A DNA stretch of 64,000 nucleotides from Geitlerinema sp. BBD 1991-9 (lineage in GTDB: Bacteria; Cyanobacteriota; Cyanobacteriia; Cyanobacteriales; Geitlerinemataceae), in contig LWRO01000001.1 of assembly GCA_001657325.1 (NCBI GenBank), positions 62,001-126,000 of the forward strand. Direction: 5' to 3'. Under the pieces are notes generated by a model, which was given only the letters and a program-made list of their open reading frames with translations, was not told where the DNA came from and did no database searches. Shown here in pieces: positions 45,152 through 53,856 of the stretch. The position numbers and the translations under genes are program-made. Numbering within the stretch: the stretch's first letter is position 1; each line of letters begins with the position of its first letter.

Positions 45152-45388
45152 CTAGAATTTGTTTAAGTCGATCCCGGCTTCTTTAGCGACTGCGGCGAGT
45201 CCTTTTTGTTGGATCGTTTTGAGAGCTTTGGTAGACAGACGTAGGCGCACCCAACGTTTGCCTTGGGGCCACCAAACCTTTTTCCATTGAAGGTTGGCTT
45301 GTTGTAAACGCTTAGTCCGTCGGTGGGAGTGAGAGACGGCAAAGGCGTTATTGGCTTTTTTTCCTGTAATCTGGCATCGGCGAGACAT
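45152..45388 (-). CDS. rpmB: 50S ribosomal protein L28
   Basis: A 78-residue large-subunit protein. [27 protein letters not shown] is the conserved start (seen in parts), with [18 protein letters not shown] near the end. Length and composition match cyanobacterial L28. It appears monocistronic, with a hairpin after the stop. Confidence 0.97.
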   Translation of the reverse strand: MSRRCQITGKKANNAFAVSHSHRRTKRLQQANLQWKKVWWPQGKRWVRLRLSTKALKTIQQKGLAAVAKEAGIDLNKF

Positions 45389-45448
45389 ATTCGCTTCTCC
45401 TGAGGTTGAATCTTTCGATCGGCGTTCGGGTAAAAAACACCCAGCTTC

Positions 45449-46036
45449 TTATCCTATCACCTCGTTCGGAACGGGTTGGGCAATGCTGTGGGCTTGTTCT
45501 AACAAGGTTTCAATCGAGGCGTTGGGTTCGAGAAACGAAAAGAGGTGTTTGTAGCAAAGTTTCCCATTTCGATCGAGTACGAACTGAGCGGGTAACGGTG
45601 CGCCCAGTGCCTGTCCGACACGATACGCGCGAAATACCTGACCGTCCGGATCGCTCAATAAAGGTAATTTCAAGTCCAAATCCCGAACGACGATTTTGCT
45701 TTGTCGCGTGTCGGTACTCGTCACCATTAGCACTTCAACCCCGAGGTCGGTAAACTGCTGGTAGCGCTCGTTTAACTCGACAATGTGGGGAAAGCATAGG
45801 GGACAGTATTGTTTTTCGGTAAAAATGCGCGTAAAGGCAACAATAACGGGCTGCTTCCCCCGATAGTCTCGCAGGTGAACTCGTCGGTTATGGGTCAGAT
45901 CGGGTAACTCGAAATCCGGCGTAGCGACTTCGTAGTACGATTGGTTGGTCGCGGGGATGGGGAAGAAGTTTTTGAAGAATCGAGGACTGAGTAAGCCGCG
46001 AAAGTCGGTCGATGTGAGTGGTATCGATTTCAGCAT
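45449..46036 (-). CDS. Peroxiredoxin-like (AhpC/TSA redoxin fold) protein
   Basis: A 195-residue thioredoxin-fold protein. The peroxidatic-type cysteines are in EKQYCPLCFPH (CPLC), and HLRDYRGKQPVIVAFTRIF is the usual preceding strand. The C-terminal part has VGQALGAPLPAQFVLDRNGKLCYKH. The CxxC spacing differs from the single peroxidatic Cys of typical 2-Cys enzymes, so a different redox partner is possible. I use ATG 46036, since the upstream ATGs give odd extensions. It lies after the peroxiredoxin gene on the same strand. Confidence 0.8.
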   Translation of the reverse strand: MLKSIPLTSTDFRGLLSPRFFKNFFPIPATNQSYYEVATPDFELPDLTHNRRVHLRDYRGKQPVIVAFTRIFTEKQYCPLCFPHIVELNERYQQFTDLGVEVLMVTSTDTRQSKIVVRDLDLKLPLLSDPDGQVFRAYRVGQALGAPLPAQFVLDRNGKLCYKHLFSFLEPNASIETLLEQAHSIAQPVPNEVIG

Positions 46037-46192
46037 GGTGAGTTCCGCTCGATACGAGTTGAAAAGGGGGTTCGATCGGGCAAACGTCCTCATGTCGCAA
46101 CCCCAACGCGATCGAGCATAACTCATCGCATTGGGGTCTCGAAAAAATGGGAACGATCCCACTGATTATCGTAAAAGTTTCCTCAAATCGCC

Positions 46193-46792
46193 CTAGATTG
46201 CCGCGAAGTACTCTTTCGAGGCGACGGGGTCGGGTTTCATGGTTCGTTCGCCCGGTTGCCAGCCCGCAGGGCAAACCTCGTCGGGGTGTTCTTGGACGTA
46301 TTGAATGGCTTGCAGCGTCCGCAGCGTTTCGTCAACGTTCCGACCGAAGGCCAGGTTGTTGATGGTAGAGTGCTGGACGACGCCGTCTTTGTCGATGATA
46401 AACAATCCGCGCAGCGCCACGCCCGCATCGGGGTCGAGCACGTTGTAGGCGGTGCTGATTTCTTTTTTGAAGTCAGAGACTAGAGGATAGTTCAGATCGC
46501 CAAGACCACCGGATTTACGGTCGGTTTGAATCCAAGCGAGGTGAGAAAATTCGCTATCGCAGGAAACGCCGAGGATTTCGGTGTTGAGTTGGCTGAACGC
46601 TTCGTATCGATCGCTGAACGCCGTAATTTCCGTCGGACACACGAAGGTGAAGTCCAGAGGATAGAAGAACAGAACGACGTATTTACCGCGATAGTCAGAC
46701 AGTTTAATGGTTTTGAATTCTAAATCGACAACAGCCGTCGCGCTGAAGTCGGGGGCGGGTTGACCGACCCGCAGGCATCCTTCTTGAGTCAT
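46193..46792 (-). CDS. Typical 2-Cys peroxiredoxin
   Basis: Reduces H2O2 and alkyl hydroperoxides using thioredoxin, cytosolic, 199 residues. The peroxidatic Cys52 is in FVCPTE and the resolving Cys174 in EVCPAGW. Both GGLG (in KSGGLGDL) and a C-terminal YF (KEYFAAI) are present, which in eukaryotic enzymes makes overoxidation more likely. It precedes the peroxiredoxin-like gene, 156 bases apart, perhaps as a stress pair. Confidence 0.95.
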   Translation of the reverse strand: MTQEGCLRVGQPAPDFSATAVVDLEFKTIKLSDYRGKYVVLFFYPLDFTFVCPTEITAFSDRYEAFSQLNTEILGVSCDSEFSHLAWIQTDRKSGGLGDLNYPLVSDFKKEISTAYNVLDPDAGVALRGLFIIDKDGVVQHSTINNLAFGRNVDETLRTLQAIQYVQEHPDEVCPAGWQPGERTMKPDPVASKEYFAAI

Positions 46793-46981
46793 TGATAAAA
46801 CGCTCCTGATATGAGGTTCTCCATCTGTGAAGCCCTCGATCGCACTGAGGCGACCTTCGGGCGCGTCGCTTTGAGTAACGAACTGTTACGACTCTACCAT
46901 AGTCATAACGACTTTGAGATATTTGCCTAAAAAATCCCCTATCCAAAAGCACAGGATAGGGGATTAAGGAAATATTTTAAA

Positions 46982-47055
46982 TGGCTCGGGGCGGACTTGA
47001 ACCGCCGACCTTGGGCTTATGAGTCCCCTGCTCTAACCAACTGAGCTACCAAGCC
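46982..47055 (-). tRNA. tRNA-Met (CAU anticodon)
   Basis: A 74-nt cloverleaf on the minus strand. The acceptor stem GGCTTGG pairs with CCGAGCC (one G-T). The D arm is GCTC with GAGC, the T arm GGCGG TTCAAGT CCGCC, and the anticodon loop CTCATAA gives CAU. The anticodon stem has two non-pairing positions (31-39 and 27-43), which is unusual. Discriminator is A and no CCA is encoded. Elongator Met is the likely identity. A tRNA-Ile2 (lysidine type) cannot be excluded. Confidence 0.85.
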
Positions 47056-47174
47056 TTGCTTTTTTGCTGCCGTATCCCACTATAACAGATTTTTGAGTTT
47101 TGGAAAGGGAATTTCAAGAATGTGAAGTTATTTTAACTTATGCTTGCTATTAGGGAAAACTATGCTAACTTGTA

Positions 47175-47690
47175 AACACTGAACACTGTAGAGCGAAACA
47201 CAACAAGCGCTCGAATCGGAAAAGGACAATAGCTCAGTGTTCGACCCGCTAGTTGTCCAGCCGCTAAGCTTCTCCCTGTACCGCCGTAATGAGTGGTATG
47301 CCCTTGCAAAAAGGGTTAATCCATACCTGAAGTCCGGAAAGACCAGACGATGCAGGAAACCGTGGAAGTCGAAGGTGGTTATCTGTAAACCTATCTAGCC
47401 ATCGCGTTAGCGTTTCAACTCATCGCTAGACCCAAAGCTATCCAATCTTTCATGCCCGTTACGGGTGGCACTAGAAGCAAACCTAATCTCAACAGAGGGT
47501 CTGGTGCTTACAGGTTACTCCCTACCTGCTGTCTACCTCGCTGATTTATGTAGTTCAGTCCGATTGTCCCGTATGTCAAGCGTTCAGGACGGGGTAGTCA
47601 AGGGAGAACGTCAAGGTCAAATTTGTTGAAAACTCTATCATTCATCACTTGTACGAGCCTGGCTTCCGAAGCTAGGCTCGTTGCATTGCG
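47175..47690 (+). ncRNA. Candidate long structured RNA of unknown type
   Basis: The plus strand can form GGACAA-TAGC with GCTA-G-TTGTCC (47225-47263), CCCTT with AAGGG (47304-47317), and GTACCGC with GTGGTAT just upstream. Longer-range CTAGACCC with GGGTCTGG also pairs. A terminal 13-bp hairpin lies at 47653-47681. The stretch lacks the motifs that define RNase P RNA, tmRNA, 6S or group II introns. An omega-RNA or HEARO-like element, or a decayed insertion-sequence end, are alternatives. Limits and strand are inferred. Confidence 0.35.
47653..47681. terminator. 13-bp hairpin closing the candidate RNA
   Basis: ACGAGCCTGGCTT pairs with AAGCTAGGCTCGT (one G-T), loop CCG. No T run follows. It may be a terminator or part of the RNA itself. 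Confidence 0.5.
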
Positions 47691-47826
47691 CTAACACATT
47701 TTGTGTGAATGCATTGAACGCATTGTGTTGACGGTTGCCGATAATTTGTCTTTGTCTTTGTAGAGGTACAAACTCACGTCACAATGGTGGAAGCAGCAAC
47801 GATAACCGCAGAAGGAATCACGCTCG

Positions 47827-48960
47827 ATGGGGAAAGCGGAAGCATTAGCGCGTCAGTGGCGTTTGCGCCTGGAGCGAGACTACCCCGACCCAACCTCCAA
47901 AACCCACGCCGGGATTCTGTGTTGGCTGTTCGGCGAAACGCTCGATCGATGGGACGATCTCGACGAAGATCGTAGCCAAATTGCCGAGCAGTCGATGGAA
48001 TTTCGCTACAGCATCCTACGGGCGCGATACCTCGGGGTTGCACCTGAAGCCGCATATCGCCATCTCGTGCGACGGTTGGGGAGCCTCGTATTACTGCGGA
48101 ACAAAATCCGCACTTGGGTCGCGTTGAGCCGAGATCGCCGTCGAACTGTCGTCGATGTGGTGCAGGAAGTCATCCAAGAGATGCTCGATAGCGATCGATA
48201 TCTACAGCGGGAAATGGAGCGAATTGCCGAGTGTACGACGGACGCTCGTCTGAGAAACGCCCTAGTTCTGTCCAGTCTCGAAGAGTACTGCTTGCGTCCC
48301 ATTCGCAACCAACCGCTTCTCGTCTATCGTTTTGTGAATTACCTCCGCCGAGCGCAGCGGGGAGGCTTAACCCAAGTCCCGACTCAAGAATTGGTACGTC
48401 TGGTTTCCGCTGAAGTCGCTCCCTCTGACCGTGAAGACACCGTCAACCTCATCGACACACAAACCCTTGCCCAATCCCAAAGCGATCGAGAGTGGGAAGA
48501 CCAACAGACATTGCGCGGGCAGGTTGCACGTGAATTTACAGATTACCTCGAACAAAACGTCAGTTCGATGGCCGCTCAGTGGTTGACCCTCTATCTACAG
48601 GGGTACTCCCAGGACGAGATCGCCAAACGCCTCAACGTTCCCGTCCCAGAGCTGTACCGCTTGCGAGAAAAAATCGGCTACCACGCTATCCGGGTTTTTG
48701 CCCTCAAACAATCTCCAGACTTGGTGGCGAGTTGGTTGAAAATTTCGCTCCAGGAGCATAGTTTGGGATTGACGCCCCATCAGTGGCAACAGTATCTCGA
48801 GCGACTGACCCCTCAGCAGCGTCAAATGCTCGATCGCCTCAAAGCCGGACAAAGCATCGAGACCATCGCGCAGGAACTCAACCTGAAAACAAATCAAGTG
48901 ATGGGGGAATGGAGCAAACTTTATCTGACTGCCCAGCAGCTCCGTAATTCCACGGACTAG
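47827..48960 (+). CDS. HetZ-related protein
   Basis: A 377-residue cyanobacterial protein of the HetZ-related group. Typical stretches are ILCWLFGETLDRWDDL (about 30-45), MEFRYSILRARYLGV, LVLLRNKIRTWVALSRDRRRTVVDV (in parts) and the C-terminal half with repeated helix-turn-helix-like segments (YSQDEIAKRLNVPVPELYRLREKIG and QSIETIAQELNLKTNQVM, each cited in part). HetZ itself acts in heterocyst commitment, but this related subgroup is common in strains without heterocysts. AAGGA upstream of ATG 47827 is a good ribosome site. The C-terminal pattern suggests a sigma-like DNA-binding fold. Confidence 0.78.
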   Translation: MGKAEALARQWRLRLERDYPDPTSKTHAGILCWLFGETLDRWDDLDEDRSQIAEQSMEFRYSILRARYLGVAPEAAYRHLVRRLGSLVLLRNKIRTWVALSRDRRRTVVDVVQEVIQEMLDSDRYLQREMERIAECTTDARLRNALVLSSLEEYCLRPIRNQPLLVYRFVNYLRRAQRGGLTQVPTQELVRLVSAEVAPSDREDTVNLIDTQTLAQSQSDREWEDQQTLRGQVAREFTDYLEQNVSSMAAQWLTLYLQGYSQDEIAKRLNVPVPELYRLREKIGYHAIRVFALKQSPDLVASWLKISLQEHSLGLTPHQWQQYLERLTPQQRQMLDRLKAGQSIETIAQELNLKTNQVMGEWSKLYLTAQQLRNSTD

Positions 48961-49146
48961 CGTCGTGTCAGAGCCGAAAATCGAAATTAAGATAAGGGTA
49001 GTCCTGGCTCGATTCTGTGGGCGTTGTACGAGCGCAACGTCGATCGAGCGTATCCGTACCCACCCCATCGTGAGCTGATACCTAGGGATTTTAGGTGTGC
49101 ATCTTCCCGATTTGAGACGCTTTTCCTTTTCTCAGTCGAGATTTTA

Positions 49147-50070
49147 ATGAACTCCGATTGGATTTTTAACTCGATCGACAAACTGATCCCCTTTGAAGTT
49201 TGTCTATACCATCAGGCTGTCCCTCTGTCCATGGAAGGGAGTCGCATTTACATCGGCATGGTCAACCCTGACGATACCCATGCCCTCGAGTACTTGCGCC
49301 AACTCCTCAGTTATCTCAACTGTTCCCTCGTTCCTCAAACCATTTCAGCTCGAGAGCACCAAGCACTCCTCTCGGCCTATCTCAGTCACACCACGCAGTC
49401 TCCATCTGCTGAGGACGAAATCGCGACAGAAGAGGAGGTGGTGTCTGTCAATCGACTGTCTGAAGTGCCAGAACTCCACCTCAAAGCCAGATACCTCGCT
49501 AGTCCCATCAAGGTTCTCGCTCAACTCCCTCCCCCTCAAATCGTGCAAGAACTACTCGCACGGGTTTTGATGGGTGGCATTGGAAGACTGTATTTTGCCC
49601 GTCAAGCCCCAAGCGGGCGGATTCTATGGAGTCAAGATGGCGTTCCCCAATCCGTTCTCGACAACTTACCTCTGGAAATTTTTCAAAGTATCATCAACGA
49701 ACTCAAGCGATTTGCTGAATTGCCGTTGTTACCCGTACACCATCAAAAGGAAGTCGAAATCGAGCGCATTTACGACAAACACCACGTTTTGCTCAAATTG
49801 CGCGTTATGCGTGGCGATTACGGTGAAGAATCAACCTTACAAGTGCTGCGGGGAGCCGCGTTGCGGTTTTACCAACAGCAAAAATTAGTGGACTTGAGCC
49901 AAGAAGCCCTCGTCGCAGCGCAAAATCTTCAGAAAAAGCTCGGCGAAATTCGCAGCGCTTACGAGCGACATCCCAATTTGCTTCACAAAAAACTCGAAAT
50001 TTTGTCGGCTTTGGAGCAGGTACTCGAGCAGGTTGAGGCAGAAGTTGCTACACTGCGAAATCAGTCGTAG
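49147..50070 (+). CDS. PilB/GspE N-terminal domain protein without ATPase
   Basis: A 307-residue protein. The N-terminal MshEN-like domain (about 5-95: IDKLIPFEVCLYHQAVPLS and YIGMVNPDDTHALEYLRQLL) and the N2-like domain (about 150-255: RLYFARQAPSGRILWSQDG, LLPVHHQKEVEIERIY, GEESTLQVLRG) match the non-catalytic half of the pilus ATPase PilB. No Walker A or B follows; instead a coiled coil ends the protein (about 258-305). MshEN domains often bind cyclic di-GMP, so a regulatory role in pilus or secretion is possible. It follows the HetZ-related gene by 186 bases. Confidence 0.78.
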   Translation: MNSDWIFNSIDKLIPFEVCLYHQAVPLSMEGSRIYIGMVNPDDTHALEYLRQLLSYLNCSLVPQTISAREHQALLSAYLSHTTQSPSAEDEIATEEEVVSVNRLSEVPELHLKARYLASPIKVLAQLPPPQIVQELLARVLMGGIGRLYFARQAPSGRILWSQDGVPQSVLDNLPLEIFQSIINELKRFAELPLLPVHHQKEVEIERIYDKHHVLLKLRVMRGDYGEESTLQVLRGAALRFYQQQKLVDLSQEALVAAQNLQKKLGEIRSAYERHPNLLHKKLEILSALEQVLEQVEAEVATLRNQS

Positions 50071-50233
50071 GTTAGAGAATCGTTGGGAGATAAGATAATG
50101 TGAGGGAGATAAGTTGAGATTTTTGCCAAATTTCTCATGATTTGGTTATGTCATTATATCGTTCTCTCATTTCGTCGGGGTGTAGTTCGACTCAGTTACA
50201 GGATTCTATGATATTTCAGGAGACAAGATACCC

Positions 50234-51007
50234 ATGAAAATGACGATCGAACGCCATTTTTTTCGGGGACGCAGACGAACGGTGTTTTCCGTGTTACTCG
50301 CGCTGTTGACAGTTCTCGTGGTGGCGTTACCCCGAATTCCAGCCACGGCTCAGATTACCCAGGCTACCATTGTTGAAATTCTCGATAGCGATGAGGTGTT
50401 TGTTGAGGAAGACAAAGCCTCGATCGATCAAATTGCAGAATTCGGACAAAACATTCATACAGAAGACGCACGAGCGGGATTGGTTTTTATCGACGATCTC
50501 GCAGTGGGACGGTTAGGGGAAGATTCCTCGGCGATCGTCGGTCAATGTGTCGAGGTACAGAACGGACAGCTCATCGCTAGCGGTCCAGTGAACGGTTGTT
50601 TGTCGGGATTTTTCGTTGATGTACGCGGAACGATCTTTATCATCGATGCGGACGACGATAAAGGCAACTTTAAGGTGTTGGAGGGGAATATTAAAGTTCG
50701 CAATCCCGAGCGAGGACAAGATATTGAAGTCGGTCAATTGCAACAACTCGGAAGACTCGATCGAGACGAGCCAGAAATTCGCCGGATCGATTTTGAAGAC
50801 TTAGTCAAAATCCTAGCGGGGGTACTGTTTCGAGGGTTTGAAGTAAAACTTCCCAACGAAGAAAAACTCCTCGCGATTTGCAACGAAGAGCGGTTCCGAA
50901 TTATCGAAGACGCAGGAGAAGGTGGCCCGGTCGTTGCCGCACGTTTACCGCAGTGTCCGACAGAGTTGGGCGTGCGCGTTGAGCCAGTGATTGACTTGCC
51001 GTTTTAA
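50234..51007 (+). CDS. Secreted FecR-like domain protein
   Basis: A 257-residue protein with a signal peptide (hydrophobic about 18-37, cleavage near ATAQ). The next part has the FecR-like pattern VFVEEDKASIDQIAEFGQNIHTEDARAGLVF, then beta strands and VRGTIFIIDADDDKG. Two cysteines occur close together (GQCVEVQNG and NGCLSG). The C-terminus has NEERFRIIEDAG. Its exact role is not known. It is followed by a 38-bp palindrome. Confidence 0.68.
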   Translation: MKMTIERHFFRGRRRTVFSVLLALLTVLVVALPRIPATAQITQATIVEILDSDEVFVEEDKASIDQIAEFGQNIHTEDARAGLVFIDDLAVGRLGEDSSAIVGQCVEVQNGQLIASGPVNGCLSGFFVDVRGTIFIIDADDDKGNFKVLEGNIKVRNPERGQDIEVGQLQQLGRLDRDEPEIRRIDFEDLVKILAGVLFRGFEVKLPNEEKLLAICNEERFRIIEDAGEGGPVVAARLPQCPTELGVRVEPVIDLPF

Positions 51008-51030
51008 GGTGACACTCGATCGTTTGTCGA

Positions 51031-51068
51031 TGAACGTAGAGACGTACCGCGGTACGTCTCTACGTTCA
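51031..51068. repeat. 38-bp perfect palindrome
   Basis: An unbroken inverted repeat, arms of 19 bases meeting at CGCG-type centre (ACCGCGGT). This GTAGAGACGT-centred form is a familiar extragenic palindrome in cyanobacteria. It lies 23 bases after the FecR-like gene and can also act as a terminator. Confidence 0.92.
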
Positions 51069-51219
51069 AACTTGTTTTGAAAAGTTTTGAAGTCGAAGAC
51101 AATTTGCGGATCGACTTGAGGGCGCTCCTATTTGAATCTTGAATAAACTTTTCGATCGGACGATCGTGTGATGAAAGGCAAGAAATGGGATTTGACGAAC
51201 AGATTAGATGCCATAAATT

Positions 51220-51228
51220 TGCTATAAT
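51220..51228 (+). promoter_or_regulatory. Extended -10 promoter before the TetR gene
   Basis: TGCTATAAT at 51220-51228 is an extended -10 element. Its likely start of transcription is about 17 bases before ATG 51252. No good -35 box is at the usual distance. Confidence 0.5.
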
Positions 51229-51251
51229 ATTAGAGATTAACCTCAAGAACA

Positions 51252-51863
51252 ATGGCTCGACATAAGGAATTCGATCGACAAGAAGCTTTAGAAAAGGCGA
51301 TGGAAGTGTTCTGGAGATACGGATACGAAGGAACATCCATTCGCGATCTGATCGGCCATATGGGAATTCATCGAGGTAGCTTGTACGATACGTTTGGCGA
51401 TAAACGATCGCTATTTAGTGAGGCGTTGAATTGCTACGATCGAGTCGTTGTCAGTACGGCGGTCGAGTGTTTAGAAACGCCCGAGGCATCGCTATCCTCA
51501 ATTACTCGTTTTTTCGAGCGCATTGTTGAAATCAGTATTCTCGATCGAGATCGAAAGGGATGTTTTCTCGTTAACTCCGCAGTCGAAGTTTGTCCTCACG
51601 ATCCAGAGTTGGCGAAACTCATTGCTGCCAACTTTGAAAAAATCGAGCGATCTTTTTTAAAAGCTTTGAAAAAAGCAGAAGCCAAAGGCGAAATTTCGCA
51701 GGATCGAGACTTAAAAGTCCTGGCTAAGTATTTGACATCGAGCTTGCAGGGATTGCGCGTGACTGCCAAAATTCATCCCGATCGCAAGACGTTATCCCAA
51801 ATTGCTCGATCGATTGTCGAGGGAATTCGTAAACCTCAAGAATCTAGCGTTCGACGAGAATAG
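51252..51863 (+). CDS. TetR/AcrR family transcriptional regulator
   Basis: A 203-residue repressor-type regulator. The helix-turn-helix region is ALEKAMEVFWRYGYEGTSIRDLIGHMGIHRGSLYDTFGDKRSLF (about 12-55, cited in full only as a span). The C-terminal ligand half is helical with one cysteine in GCFLV and one in VEVCP. Its own promoter sits just upstream, which fits autoregulation. No obvious target gene is adjacent on the same strand; the MPGP-type gene is convergent. Confidence 0.92.
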   Translation: MARHKEFDRQEALEKAMEVFWRYGYEGTSIRDLIGHMGIHRGSLYDTFGDKRSLFSEALNCYDRVVVSTAVECLETPEASLSSITRFFERIVEISILDRDRKGCFLVNSAVEVCPHDPELAKLIAANFEKIERSFLKALKKAEAKGEISQDRDLKVLAKYLTSSLQGLRVTAKIHPDRKTLSQIARSIVEGIRKPQESSVRRE

Positions 51864-51935
51864 GCAATAGGTACGGAAGCCTACTGACGCCAACGTTACC
51901 TTTCAGTTTATTTCATCCGTTTATTTCGTGTATTA

Positions 51936-52751
51936 TCATCCCAAGATTTCCCGAACTGCGGTTGCCCAACCTAGGCATCCCGAAGTGGGGGCAATTTCCC
52001 AGCCTCGATCGCGCAAACCCGGATGGGGATGACCGGCTTTATCGGGAATGACGATCGATCGATCGACCGTTTCGAGCATTTCTAAATCGTTGGGACTGTT
52101 GCCTAAACCAATGGTTATCAAATCGTCCGTCGCGCTTTTGAATCGATCGATCAGCCAGCGAACAGCTTTTCCTTTGCCCGAATGGGTTCCGATAAGATGA
52201 GAAAAGCGATCGCCGACGACAACGCGAAAACCCGCCTTGGCAACCCCATCCTTAATCGCATCTGCCGATCGATTTTTGGGCGTGACGAACGGCTCCGTAA
52301 ACTCCCGCGTCTTCGCTCGCTCCGCATCCTCGGGAAGCAATCCCGTGCGCGCCACAATTTCGTCAACGCCCATATCGCCAAACCCCCAGAGATCTAAATC
52401 GAGGTGTTTCGCGACTTCGGTTAAGCCCGCTCTCGCTTCAGCATACGTACAGCCAAACCGTTTGAGGTGATAGTCTCCCCAAGGCTCGGTATCGGAGATA
52501 TCGAATCGATCGTCACCTTGAGGAACAAACGCCCCACTGCCGTTTTCGACGATAAACGGATCGCGTAAATCAATGTATTGGCGTATTTGTTGGCGTAACT
52601 GCTCGACTTCTGCCCGCGTTTTACTCGTGACGGGAATGACGGGAATTTGGGATTTTTGTAACGCTTCTAAGACAGGCAATGCTGCATCGTAGCGATAATC
52701 GTCGGAGTTGAGCAGCGTTCCGTCGAGATCGGTGAAGATGATAAAAGACAT
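51936..52751 (-). CDS. Mannosyl-3-phosphoglycerate phosphatase-type HAD hydrolase
   Basis: A 271-residue HAD-IIB phosphatase. Motif I is FTDLDGTLL (Asp8, Asp10), motif II includes VTSKTRAE, motif III Lys is in HSGKGKAV and motif IV is GLGNSPNDLEML. These match MPGP, which removes phosphate from mannosyl-3-phosphoglycerate or its glucosyl analogue in compatible-solute synthesis. The synthase gene is not in the window. It is convergent with TetR. Confidence 0.85.
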   Translation of the reverse strand: MSFIIFTDLDGTLLNSDDYRYDAALPVLEALQKSQIPVIPVTSKTRAEVEQLRQQIRQYIDLRDPFIVENGSGAFVPQGDDRFDISDTEPWGDYHLKRFGCTYAEARAGLTEVAKHLDLDLWGFGDMGVDEIVARTGLLPEDAERAKTREFTEPFVTPKNRSADAIKDGVAKAGFRVVVGDRFSHLIGTHSGKGKAVRWLIDRFKSATDDLITIGLGNSPNDLEMLETVDRSIVIPDKAGHPHPGLRDRGWEIAPTSGCLGWATAVREILG

Positions 52752-52878
52752 AGTAATTGGCGATTGACGATTAGCGGTTTTTGACTAGCCGTTTACGATT
52801 GACAAGTTACGATTTGAGGAAGGAATTCGGGCGAAGTCTCCTCGCCCCTACAGATCGCCACATCATCTCGTCATTCCC
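52752..52878. repeat. Repeat-rich gap with heptamer-like units and a palindrome
   Basis: CGATTGACGATTAG and related TACGATT units look like degenerate heptamers (52761-52815). At 52829-52847 GGGCGA pairs with TCGCCC; this is the same repeat type as at 13564-13586. CT-rich sequence follows. No gene is present. Confidence 0.6.
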
Positions 52879-53538
52879 TCATCTCCTCATCATTTCCCGG
52901 GCTGTGCGGAAGGTGGCTTGACTGTACTCGTCACCCACCCAACGCCAATGCCAAGGTTCGTAATTGATACAGGGATGGGTTCGGGGAAACGACATCTCAA
53001 AGCCGTACTCGGGCGCGCGAACGATCAGCCACATTCCAGCAGCAGTCATCTCGAAGTCGGGACGAACGTCGGACTCTGGGGCGTTCGCGTCGCCGATGTC
53101 GATAGCATATCCCGTGTGATGCTCGCTATAGCCGGGAGGGGCAGAAACGCGAGCGCGCTCGTTGAGGCTTTGTCCTCGCTGGGCGGCAATGCCAAAGAAG
53201 AGACTTTCTTGGGTCGATCGATCTCGAAATCCCGACAGTGCAACCAAGCGAATCCCTTCGCGGGCTGCGGCTTGTTGCATGGCCAGAAAACTGGCTGCAG
53301 CACTCGATCGAAGATATTCGCCGTTTCCCACTGAAACGAGATCGCGCCGAGAAGCTTCAGCGTAGGGAAAATGTCCGTACGCGGAACGCTCGGACACCGC
53401 ACGACAGTCGAGTTTGGGACGTGGGATGTTGTCGGGCTGGGTGGCATCTTGGCGTTGGGCTGCGACTGTGGGTTGATACAGTCCCCAACTCAGCACCATC
53501 AAGACGAGAATACGGAGAACGAGATCGACTCGAACCAT
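52879..53538 (-). CDS. VanY-type D-alanyl-D-alanine carboxypeptidase
   Basis: A 219-residue secreted M15B peptidase. The signal peptide runs about 5-27 (ending VAAQ). The zinc-binding motifs are SEHHTGYAIDIGD (about 136-148, with the SxHxxGxAxD form) and EPWHWRWVG (about 192-200). The SGFRDRSTQ stretch is the usual substrate loop. It trims terminal D-Ala from peptidoglycan stems. Its minus-strand neighbours are an MPGP-type gene downstream and a cupin gene upstream. Confidence 0.93.
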   Translation of the reverse strand: MVRVDLVLRILVLMVLSWGLYQPTVAAQRQDATQPDNIPRPKLDCRAVSERSAYGHFPYAEASRRDLVSVGNGEYLRSSAAASFLAMQQAAAREGIRLVALSGFRDRSTQESLFFGIAAQRGQSLNERARVSAPPGYSEHHTGYAIDIGDANAPESDVRPDFEMTAAGMWLIVRAPEYGFEMSFPRTHPCINYEPWHWRWVGDEYSQATFRTAREMMRR

Positions 53539-53565
53539 AGCCGTTTTATCGATTATCCGAAGTTT

Positions 53566-53856
53566 TTATCCAAAGTTATAGTGCTTGCGAACGTCTTTCG
53601 TAATTTTCCAAGTGCAGGACATCCCGGCTGGAAACGAGACTAAATCCCCTTTTCGAATTTCAACGGGTTCGCCACCGTCGGGGGTGACGATGACCTCACC
53701 CGCAAGGAGGTAACAAGTTTCTCGTTCGTCGTAAGTCCAGGGAAATTCCGAGACTTCCTTTTCCCAAACCGGCCAACTCGAAACGCCTAATTCGGACAGT
53801 CGAGCGTTGTTGGGTTCGCGTTCGATGTTAATTTCCGTGGTTTTCGAGACAGTCAT
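53566..53856 (-). CDS. Small cupin-domain protein (DUF861-like)
   Basis: A 96-residue single cupin. WTYDERETCYLLAGEVIVTPDGG and IRKGDLVSFPAGMSCTW (cited in parts) show the two cupin boxes. Metal-ligand positions are partly conserved: the Glu in the first box is present, while the usual His is not. I start at ATG 53856. DUF861 proteins include ethanolamine or ureidoglycine-related enzymes, but this one is too short and generic to assign. Confidence 0.82.
   Translation of the reverse strand: MTVSKTTEINIEREPNNARLSELGVSSWPVWEKEVSEFPWTYDERETCYLLAGEVIVTPDGGEPVEIRKGDLVSFPAGMSCTWKITKDVRKHYNFG

Larger units (their letters stand above)
47056..47826. other. Long gene-free region with long-range pairing
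   Basis: Between the tRNA and the HetZ-related gene there is no credible protein frame. A TATGCT hexamer near 47161 could be a -10 box. Several local hairpins follow to a 13-bp hairpin at 47653-47681. The contents are given in the ncRNA entry. The part after 47,700 is the HetZ-related leader. Confidence 0.6.

Noticed and set aside
47160-47640. RNase P RNA, because of AGTCCGG and AGACCAGAC
   Set aside because: The other universal parts, such as the ACAGAAACATACCGCC-type segment and the matching 3' P4 strand, are absent.
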